In this document: positions 44,101 through 49,265 of the stretch, one piece after another | Numbering within the stretch: the stretch's first letter is position 1 | How the letters are laid out: every line of letters begins with the position of its first letter | Assembly (NCBI GenBank): GCA_000955785.1 | Contig: JYOD01000076.1 | Coordinates: 1 to 49,265, forward strand | Source: Burkholderiaceae bacterium 16 | GTDB taxonomy: Bacteria; Pseudomonadota; Gammaproteobacteria; Burkholderiales; Burkholderiaceae | DNA: 49,265 nucleotides | Direction: 5' to 3' | The notes under the pieces: generated by a model | What the model was told of the DNA's origin: nothing | Database searches by the model: none | Seen by the model: only the letters and a program-made list of their open reading frames with translations | Position numbers and translations under genes: made by a program

Positions 44101-44271
44101 TTTCGGATTGGCGCCCGGAAACTGCGCACGCACGACCACGGACGGTGGCACGACCTCGGGATACTCGGAGACCGGCAGCTTCGGAATGGCGATCAGCCCG
44201 GCCAGGAAGATCATGACGGAGATCACGGCCGCGAAGTTTGGCCGGTCGACAAAGAATTTCGAGAGATTCAT
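41107..44271 (-). CDS. HAE1-family RND efflux pump, inner-membrane subunit
   Basis: The 1054-residue protein is a full-length hydrophobe/amphiphile efflux RND transporter. Proton-relay aspartates are in GIVVDDAIVVVENVERN (TM4), and the conserved lysine is in GLACKNAILIGEFARE (TM10). The N-terminus FFVDRPNFAAVISVMIFLAG and FPGANPKVIAETVATPLEEQ are typical. Two large periplasmic loops and about 12 transmembrane segments are present. It exports amphiphilic drugs, solvents or acids; the substrate is not readable. The start at 44271 has GGAG seven bases upstream, four bases after the membrane-fusion gene. Confidence 0.96.
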   Translation of the reverse strand: MNLSKFFVDRPNFAAVISVMIFLAGLIAIPKLPVSEYPEVVPPSVVVRAQFPGANPKVIAETVATPLEEQINGVENMLYMSSQAASDGVMTLTVTFKLGTDPDLATQLVQNRVNEALPRLPDVTRQLGVSTIKSSPNLTMVVHLVSPNDQYDNLYLRNYARLNVKDELAKISGIGQINLFGSGNYAMRVWLNPQKVAERHMNPEEVVAAIRKQNIQVAAGVIGGAPYKDNVEIQLPVNVQGRLADVDQFENIIVKRDGGVVTYLKDVARIEMGASDYALRAQLDNKQALALVIFQSPGANAIEISNNVRAKMEVLSKRFPKGLEYRIAYDPTTFVRDSIKAVTHTLLEAIVLVVLVVILFLQTWRAAIIPLLAVPVSVVGTFAVMHVFGFSINALSLFGLVLAIGIVVDDAIVVVENVERNIASGLAPREATIKAMKEVTGPIIAIALVLCAVFVPIAFISGLTGQFYRQFALTIAFSTVISAFNSLTLSPALAALLLRGHDAPKDQLTRAMDWLLGGFFTRFNRFFQRSSDAYSGGVKRALHRKRGSILIYVVLLGATVLGFSKVPGGFVPIQDKGYLVNLIQLPDGATLDRTESVVRQMTEIAAKEPAFRNAVQFPGLSLNGFINSSSAATVFLGEKTFEEMREVGTSGPAMAGSLQQKFAGIKDAFIAAFPPPPVQGLGNTGGFKLQIEDRGDAGYVELSKTVSAVLDKAHKAPELARVYSTYNVTTPQLFADVDRTRASQLGIDVDDIFKTMQIYLGSLYVNDFNKFGRTYQVIAQGDKDFRSSRDDILKLKVRNHEGEMVPLGAVVRISDTSGPESASRYNGYRSADINGGPAPGYSTGQAQAAITRILDETLSGEMTFEWTELAYQQILAGNTALIVFPICILLVFLVLTAQYESVFLPLAIIMIVPMCLFSAITGVWLTKGDNNLFTQIGFFVLIGLACKNAILIGEFARELEIHGKSTFAAAIEAAHLRLRPILMTSIAFIMGVLPLVLSHGAGAEMRHAMGVAVFFGMIGVTFFGLFLTPIFYVMARALEKRITKTEKVHHHVEA

Positions 44272-44275
44272 GGTG

Positions 44276-45490
44276 TCACTCCGCCAACGGGGCCGGTGCG
44301 GCGTGCCGCGCGGATGCGGTTTTTATCGTTTCCGGCGCCGCCTCGGTGGGCGCGACCACCACATCGGGGCGGACGAACTGCACGCCCTTGGTCACCACGC
44401 GGTCCCCCGCGTTGAGCCCGGCCAGCACGATATGGCGGCCGTCGATGCCGGCGCCCAGCGTGACCTCGCGATATGCGACCTTGTTGTCGGGAGCCACCAC
44501 GAAGACGAACTTCTTGCTCTGGTCACTGCCCACCGCCACGTCCGGCACCATCAGTGCGCGCGTGTCGGCACTGCCGGCCAGGCTGATCGACACGGACATG
44601 CCCGGCAGCAGCGCCCCATCCCGATTGGCGAACTTGGCCCGGGCGCGGATCGTGCCGGTATTCACGTCGATGCTGTTATCGAACGTGTGGATTTTTCCCT
44701 GATACACGTGATCGGTATCGCCCTGGATCTTCATGTCAACGGGAATCTGCTGCTCCCTGCTCAGCGTGTCGGCCTTGGCGCGGATCGAGCGAAGGTAGCT
44801 TTGCTCGTCGACCTCGAAGTCGGCATAGATGCCGTCATTCGAGACAATGCGGGTCAGCACCGGCGCGTTGGGCCCCGGCTGCACCAGGTTGCCGAGCGTG
44901 ACTTCCGCGCGGCTGATACGCCCCGGAATGGGCGCCTTGACGTAGGCATGGTCCAGATTGATGTCGGCCTGGCGCAAGGCGGCGTCCGCGGCCAGCACCG
45001 CGGCCTGCGCGGTCCGGTATTCGTTGGCCCGCTGGTCGTGCAGGCTCTTGGGAATGGCATCATCCGCAATCAGCCCCTTCGCCCGCTCGTACTCGGTGGT
45101 GGAATACTCCGCCCGCGCCTTCGCGGCGGCCAAATCGGCCTTGGCGCGCGCCACCGCCGCGTCATAGGGACGCGGGTCGATCACGAACATGATGTCGCCG
45201 GTCCGCACGGTCTGGCCATCGCGGACCCTGACCTCGACAATGCGCCCGCCCACCTCGGGCCGCACCAGTGCTTCGTCCACGGACTTCAGCCGGCCCGAGA
45301 AACTGGTCCAGACGCGCACGTCCTCCGGTTGCAGCGACTGGACGGTCACCTGCGTGGGCGGCGGCGCGGTGGGCGCGGCCGCGCGCGTGTCGTTCAGCAC
45401 CACGCTTGCGGTGAAGCCCGCCGCCACCACGGCGGCGCCGATGCCAGCCACCACCGAGGGGCGACGGAAGATTGATCTGCGATGTTCCAT
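44276..45490 (-). CDS. RND membrane-fusion (periplasmic adaptor) protein
   Basis: The 404-residue adaptor has an N-terminal membrane anchor or signal (VVAGIGAAVVAAGFTASVVL). The biotinyl-lipoyl halves are VRPEVGGRIVEVRVRDGQTV and DHAYVKAPIPGRISRAEVTL, flanking an alpha-hairpin rich in Ala/Lys (VARAKADLAAAKARAEYSTT). The beta-barrel and membrane-proximal domains follow (FANRDGALLPGMSVSISL). The ATG at 45490 follows AGGAG at eight bases. It links the RND pump to the outer-membrane channel. A 9-bp degenerate tandem repeat lies just upstream of its leader. Confidence 0.94.
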   Translation of the reverse strand: MEHRRSIFRRPSVVAGIGAAVVAAGFTASVVLNDTRAAAPTAPPPTQVTVQSLQPEDVRVWTSFSGRLKSVDEALVRPEVGGRIVEVRVRDGQTVRTGDIMFVIDPRPYDAAVARAKADLAAAKARAEYSTTEYERAKGLIADDAIPKSLHDQRANEYRTAQAAVLAADAALRQADINLDHAYVKAPIPGRISRAEVTLGNLVQPGPNAPVLTRIVSNDGIYADFEVDEQSYLRSIRAKADTLSREQQIPVDMKIQGDTDHVYQGKIHTFDNSIDVNTGTIRARAKFANRDGALLPGMSVSISLAGSADTRALMVPDVAVGSDQSKKFVFVVAPDNKVAYREVTLGAGIDGRHIVLAGLNAGDRVVTKGVQFVRPDVVVAPTEAAPETIKTASARHAAPAPLAE

Positions 45491-45517
45491 GACTTCACTC
45501 CTGCGAAGATCCTGTTT

Positions 45518-45562
45518 GGGATCTCTGGTATCTCTGGGATTAGTGGGATTAGCGTGATTCGG
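45518..45562. repeat. Degenerate 9-bp tandem repeat, five units
   Basis: Units read GGGATCTCT, GGTATCTCT, GGGATTAGT, GGGATTAGC and GTGATTCGG. The array spans the stop of the hydrolase gene and the gap before the membrane-fusion gene. It could vary in length by slippage, altering the hydrolase C-terminus and the intergenic spacing. Confidence 0.5.
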
Positions 45563-46418
45563 GGGGGCGCTGGGGGCGGCGCGGGACCGGCGCGGACGTC
45601 GATGCATCGAGCCTGCGCGCGAAGAACACCGCCACGTCGGCGAGTGCGGGGGCGTGGGTGGCAATCGAGCAATGCGAGGCTTCCGCGTAGCGCGTGGTCT
45701 CGGTCGGGACGCCCGCGGCGATCAACTCGCTCGCATAGGTTTCCGCTTCGATATAGCAGACGTCCTGCGCGGCGCTGACGATCAGGGTGGGCGGCAGGCG
45801 CGACAAGCGGCGCGATTCAAGTGGCGCCGCATACGGATGCAGTTGCTGCAGCACGTCGGGCAGGTAGGCGCGGTACGCCATGGCGCAGTCGCTGGCTGAC
45901 AGGTCCACGTCATGCAGGCGGGCGATATCGGCCAGCCGCGTCATGCTGGGGTCCAGCAACGGTGCCAGCAAGGCCTGCGCGCGCAGCGTGAAGTCCTTGC
46001 GGTCACGCGCCATGGCGGAAATGCCCGCGGCCAGGTTCCCGCCAGCATCGTGACCGGCGATACCCATGCGGCGCGCGTCGATGCCATATTGCCTGGCGTG
46101 GGCCTGTGTCCAGAGCGCGGCCAGATAGCCGTCTTCGAGCGGTACCGGGAACGGGAAGCGCGGCGAGAGCGAATAGCCCACGGCCACCACCACGGCCGGC
46201 GTGGCGCGTGCAAGGGTCGAGGCAGCCACCTCGGCCCAGTCGAGGTTGCCCTCGACAAAGCCGCCGCCGTGCAGGTAAAGGATCACGGGCAACGCCTCGG
46301 TGATCCCGACAGGGATGTGAACGTGCAGGGGAATGCGCTGCGCGTGGCCAATGATGCTCACGCAGTCCACGTGGACCGATGACGTGGAGGAGGATGCCTT
46401 GGATGCCTTCTGGGCCAT
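45549..46418 (-). CDS. HSL-type alpha/beta-hydrolase with Asp at the nucleophile position
   Basis: The 289-residue protein has the hormone-sensitive-lipase-type oxyanion motif LYLHGGGF (HGGG at 50-53). Where carboxylesterases have GDSAGG, it has GHDAGGNL, so D124 replaces the nucleophilic serine. A later Asp (AAQDVCYIE) and His (EASHCS) fit the rest of the triad. An Asp nucleophile is known in haloalkane dehalogenases and epoxide hydrolases, so a different hydrolysis or a non-catalytic role is possible. The ATG at 46418 is chosen to match family length; its ribosome site is weak. It heads the RND operon and is divergent from a LysR gene. Confidence 0.82.
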   Translation of the reverse strand: MAQKASKASSSTSSVHVDCVSIIGHAQRIPLHVHIPVGITEALPVILYLHGGGFVEGNLDWAEVAASTLARATPAVVVAVGYSLSPRFPFPVPLEDGYLAALWTQAHARQYGIDARRMGIAGHDAGGNLAAGISAMARDRKDFTLRAQALLAPLLDPSMTRLADIARLHDVDLSASDCAMAYRAYLPDVLQQLHPYAAPLESRRLSRLPPTLIVSAAQDVCYIEAETYASELIAAGVPTETTRYAEASHCSIATHAPALADVAVFFARRLDASTSAPVPRRPQRPPESR

Positions 46419-46467
46419 GACTGATTGCGCTGACGTGCAAATGCTGTGATGCACGAAGTCTGGTACA

Positions 46468-46521
46468 TTGCCGCCATCTGGTAAACGCCTATAATCCAGA
46501 ACACAATTTGGCGTCACCAAA
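46468..46521 (+). promoter_or_regulatory. LysR-gene promoter with downstream palindrome
   Basis: TTGCCG (46468-46473) and a perfect TATAAT (46490-46495) are 16 bases apart, reading toward the LysR gene. TTTGG-N5-CCAAA (46507-46521) follows about five bases after the predicted start point. It is a plausible autoregulatory LysR box that could also influence the divergent hydrolase-RND operon. Confidence 0.6.
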
Positions 46522-46579
46522 CAATCCGCCGCGAAACAGGCTGCAGGTTCCGCGCGGCGCACTAAAGAAGGGCAGTACG

Positions 46580-47557
46580 ATGGACAAGGTACAGGCCATG
46601 GAAGTCTTCACCCGCGTGGTGGAGATGAACAGCTTCTCGCGCGCGGCGGAGGCGCTGGGGCTTTCACGCACCTCCGCCACCACGATCATCCAGAGCCTCG
46701 AAGCGCATCTGCACGTGCGGCTCATCAACCGGACCACGCGGCAGCTCCGGCTGACGCCAGAAGGCGCCGACTACTACGAGCGTTGCATGCGGATCCTGGC
46801 GGAGATCGCCGAGACCGAGGTGGCGCTGACGCGCTCGGGCCAGGGGCCGATCGGCAAGCTGCGCGTGGAAATGCCGGCGTCGATCGGGCGCACCATTCTC
46901 ATGCCCCGGCTCCACGTGTTCCACGAGCGCTATCCCGACATCGAACTGGTGGTGGGCTTTGGCGACAGGATGGTGGACTTGATCCAGGACGGTGTGGACT
47001 GCGCGATACGCGCGGGCTCGCTACAGGATTCAAGCCTGATCGCGCGTGGCCTGGGCGACATGCACATGGTCACCGTAGCCAGCCCGACCTATATCGCGCG
47101 GCATGGCCTGCCGCGCACACTGGCGGACCTCCAGCATCACACCGCGATACACTACTTCTCCAACCGCACCGGGCGCACGCTGGACTTGAATTTCATCATC
47201 GATGGCAATCCGGTCGAGGTTGGCATGCGCGGCCATATCAGTTTCAACGACGCCGATGCCTACGTGGCCTATGGCCTCAGCGGCGCCGCCATTTTCCAGC
47301 CGCCCCGTTTCATGGTGCAGGAACATCTGCATACCGGCGCACTGGTGGAACTGCTGCCGCAATGGCGGCCACGCCCGATTCCAATTGCCGCCATCTATCC
47401 GCAAAGCCGGCATCTGGCGCCGAAGGTACGCGTCTTTGTCGATTGGGTGGCGCAGATCTTCGAGGAATGCCCGCGGATGGCTGCAGTTGATGGCTGCGAA
47501 GCGCTGCGTCGGACGGCCGTGCCCGAAGACGCCGCAACGCGCGAGCTGGTGCTTTAG
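46580..47557 (+). CDS. LysR-family transcriptional regulator
   Basis: The 325-residue regulator has the LysR winged helix at residues 1-60 (MDKVQAMEVFTRVVEMNSFS, AEALGLSRTSATTIIQSLEA, INRTTRQLRLTPEG). The periplasmic-binding-like effector domain contains VGFGDRMVDLIQDGVDCAIR and the common LADLQHHTAIHYF segment. The ATG at 46580 has AAGGG eight bases upstream; the promoter is at 46468-46495. It is divergent from the hydrolase-RND operon, which it probably activates or represses, and its stop is three bases from the convergent TetR stop. Confidence 0.92.
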   Translation: MDKVQAMEVFTRVVEMNSFSRAAEALGLSRTSATTIIQSLEAHLHVRLINRTTRQLRLTPEGADYYERCMRILAEIAETEVALTRSGQGPIGKLRVEMPASIGRTILMPRLHVFHERYPDIELVVGFGDRMVDLIQDGVDCAIRAGSLQDSSLIARGLGDMHMVTVASPTYIARHGLPRTLADLQHHTAIHYFSNRTGRTLDLNFIIDGNPVEVGMRGHISFNDADAYVAYGLSGAAIFQPPRFMVQEHLHTGALVELLPQWRPRPIPIAAIYPQSRHLAPKVRVFVDWVAQIFEECPRMAAVDGCEALRRTAVPEDAATRELVL

Positions 47558-47560
47558 GCT

Positions 47561-48127
47561 TCAGGGCTGTGACGTGCCCAGGCGGACAAGACCGTCTGCC
47601 ACTTGGTCGAGCAGGTCGCGTGACAGCGTGGCATCGTCAGCGGCACGTGCCAGGCCCATCGCGCCGACGCTCGCACAGAGCTGCAGGACGGCCATCGCGC
47701 GCGTGTTGGCATGCCCCTGCGCGGCCAGCAAACCTTCTAGGAAGTCGAGCACGCGCTTGACCTCAGCGGTATAGGCATCGCGGGTCACGTCGTCCGCGCG
47801 CGCGGCATCATGCACCAGTGCGACGAGCGGACACCCACTGCCTGGCGTGTCGCGATGCGCCACGCTAAGGTAGTTCCGCACTGCACTGGCAATATCCTGC
47901 GATGCGGCCGCCCAGGTATCGAGGCTGCGCGCGGCCTCATGGACCGCCTCGGCCAGTATGGCCTCGCGCGAGGCGAAATGCCGGTAAAACGCGGCCGGTG
48001 TGATGCCCGCCTCGCGTGCGATCTCCGCTAGTCCGACGCCAGAAAACCCGCGTTCCCGAAAGCGTCGCGCGGCGATCTCGAGAATACGTTGACGGGTGGA
48101 TGCTTTAGCGGCCTGCGAATGACCCAT
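47561..48127 (-). CDS. TetR-family regulator, MGHS subgroup
   Basis: The 188-residue repressor begins MGHSQAAKASTRQRILEIAA and has the recognition region IAREAGITPAAFYRHFASRE. The sensing domain shows NYLSVAHRDTPGSGCPLVAL and the late SVGAMGLARAADDATLSRDL, matching the other MGHS regulators. The ATG at 48127 is selected by that shared start; the frame is open 25 codons further upstream. It is convergent with the LysR gene, their stops three bases apart. Its operator and target are not evident. Confidence 0.87.
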   Translation of the reverse strand: MGHSQAAKASTRQRILEIAARRFRERGFSGVGLAEIAREAGITPAAFYRHFASREAILAEAVHEAARSLDTWAAASQDIASAVRNYLSVAHRDTPGSGCPLVALVHDAARADDVTRDAYTAEVKRVLDFLEGLLAAQGHANTRAMAVLQLCASVGAMGLARAADDATLSRDLLDQVADGLVRLGTSQP

Positions 48128-48420
48128 GTATGTTCGCTTCCAGTCGTATGAAGAGCGCCGGAGCGCATGGCCGATGCTGGCATGATCCTGCCCGGAAGAC
48201 AATATCCCGGGTTACGGCCCCCCTGCAGCCTCTGCGGCCCGCGTGGCGCGCCATGCCCACGTCGCCAGCACGGGTAACAGACAGTGTTATGGTTTGTCCA
48301 TCGGCGCGCCGGCCTGGACTAGCCCCGCGCCTTCCGCATTCCAACTGCTCCGATCCTCGGCAGGCCATCATGGCCAGCGCAATCCTTCTCGAAAACATTC
48401 ACGCCAGCGCCCAGCAAATG
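48128..48420. other. Intergenic stretch between the TetR gene and the Tn3 fragment
   Basis: About 290 bases contain the promoter region of the TetR gene and then sequence with no recognisable gene or Tn3 terminal repeat. No operator-like palindrome comparable with that at 8068-8108 was found. Confidence 0.4.
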
Positions 48421-49265
48421 CTAGCGCGCCACCGGATCGACGTCGCCACGCGAGGCAAGGCCCTGGCGAGCCGGGAGGCCGTCGACCTCCAGCAATATGT
48501 CCGGAAACTGCACATCGCCGATTGTCTTGTAGATCAAGTCGCGCATGCGGCGCGGCTCATCGTCCTGCTCCAGCGGCGCAATCGCCGGCAGGTGAAGCAT
48601 GCCATCGTCTCCGATTTCAATCTTGCCTTGAGCGCAGGCCTCGGCCACCGCAGCCACGCCAGCGCGAAGCGTATCCAGTCGCTGTTCGATGAAGGTATCA
48701 GCGGTGGCTGGCAGGCCCAACAATCCGAGATACTTGGCACGATCGCGCTCCCACTCCTTGGCAGGGATGAGCATTTGGTCCGCGATCACGAAAGCGCATC
48801 GAGTGGTCAATCCATGCGCTGCCCCTACGCAGGCGTAGCGACATCATCGTGCAAGCAGCGAAGGCCTGGTAGCCGCGCTTTGGGCCAGGGTCATGGACGA
48901 GGTCATGCCACGCCGTGCCAACGCCGGCCTCCGTAAAGTCTTCGGGCAGAGCATTGAGCTTCCTCGTCTTCAGGTCGCGCCACGCGCCTTGAGGTTCGCA
49001 AAGCCGGGATCGTCCTCCCTGCCGCCGAATTCCAGGTCTTCCAGGCCCGACAGCAGAGCGTGAACCCGCTGATGGTCACCGGTCAGAGCGGGGCGCACGT
49101 GTGACGCAAAGCTCGATTTCGCCGCGTCAGTGACGACGGCCCAGTGCTTCAGGGCTTCATCCACTCGCTGCTTGGTGGACTTGCTCTTGTCTTGCAGAAC
49201 GGCCTTGAGGGTCGGCCGGGATTCGCAAAGAATCCGCCACACCCGTAACTGCTCAATAAGTCGGG
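48421..49265 (-). pseudogene. Tn3-family transposase (TnpA) fragment with two frameshifts
   Basis: Reading the minus strand from the window edge, frame one gives LIEQLRVWRILCESRPTLKA and later LEDLEFGGREDDPGFANLKA. A shift near 48985 leads to AWRDLKTRKLNALPEDFTEA and GSAWIDHSMRFRDR. A second shift near 48790-48800 leads to DQMLIPAKEWERDRAKYLGL and IYKTIGDVQFPDILLEVDG. This is the middle portion of a Tn3-type TnpA. Homology ends near 48478, before the catalytic DDE domain. The N-terminus is outside the window. Frameshifts and the lost C-terminus mark it as dead. Confidence 0.75.

Noticed and set aside
45518..45562. CRISPR-like array
   Set aside because: Units are 9 bp, contiguous and degenerate, without spacers.
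1..49265. tRNA, rRNA or riboswitch genes
   Set aside because: No cloverleaf, conserved rRNA segment or known riboswitch core was recognised by eye on either strand.

Overview
The window is GC-rich and reads like a chromosomal or megaplasmid accessory region of a Burkholderiaceae beta-proteobacterium, most likely Cupriavidus or a close relative. The organism is inferred from gene content: a Bug-type (TctC) receptor with a family III CoA-transferase and acyl-CoA dehydrogenase under an IclR regulator, HAE1 RND efflux with a NodT-like outer-membrane lipoprotein, DctA, many SDRs and crotonases, and ISNCY, ISKra4 and Tn3 debris. No rRNA, tRNA, CRISPR array or replication origin was seen.

Layout. 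1-1.45 kb: frameshifted ISNCY-type transposase with its terminal sequence. 1.6-3.4 kb: hipBA toxin-antitoxin operon with a clear promoter and a 15-bp-arm operator. 4.4-5.8 kb: dctA dicarboxylate uptake. 6.0-8.1 kb: isomerase-SDR-TetR operon behind a double palindrome. 8.3-10.3 kb: one damaged and two broken SDR genes. 10.5-11.8 kb: lipoprotein with four 42-residue modules and a collagen-like segment. 12.5-16.1 kb: small acidic protein, then an asparaginase-GntR pair divergent from an MFS carrier. 16.1-16.9 kb: scrambled KfrA-like and DUF1016 fragments. 17.0-22.3 kb: crotonase, CoA-transferase, acyl-CoA dehydrogenase and Bug receptor, divergent from an IclR regulator across a 19-bp palindrome. 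22.5-23.6 kb: ilvE. 23.8-25.6 kb: ISKra4 remnant and barren DNA.

26-36.3 kb holds one long minus-strand acyl-CoA catabolic operon: crotonase, a thiolase scar, SDR, crotonase, MaoC hydratase, acyl-CoA ligase, a 34-residue small ORF, a ~600-residue acyl-CoA dehydrogenase, an NPD-family flavoprotein and an ABM-domain protein. A PAS histidine kinase and NarL-type regulator lie just upstream. Together they encode activation, dehydrogenation, hydration and 3-hydroxyacyl oxidation of an unknown acid, but the thiolase step has been deleted. 36.3-37.6 kb: a TetR regulator and an unrecognised protein. 38.07 kb: a second IS terminus, 42/49 identical to the first, abutting a CPA2 antiporter that has lost its N-terminal half. 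39.1-48.1 kb: a hydrolase/MFP/RND/OMF efflux operon framed by TetR, LysR and TetR regulators. 48.4-49.3 kb: a frameshifted Tn3 TnpA fragment.

Four TetR regulators (6.0, 36.3, 39.1 and 47.6 kb) share an MG(H/Y)S N-terminus and look like paralogues. The window mixes intact catabolic and efflux operons with repeated mobile-element scars and gene decay. The best candidates for something new are the 34-residue ORF coupled to the acyl-CoA ligase, the strong hairpin inside that operon, and the NPD flavoprotein placed in a beta-oxidation cluster.
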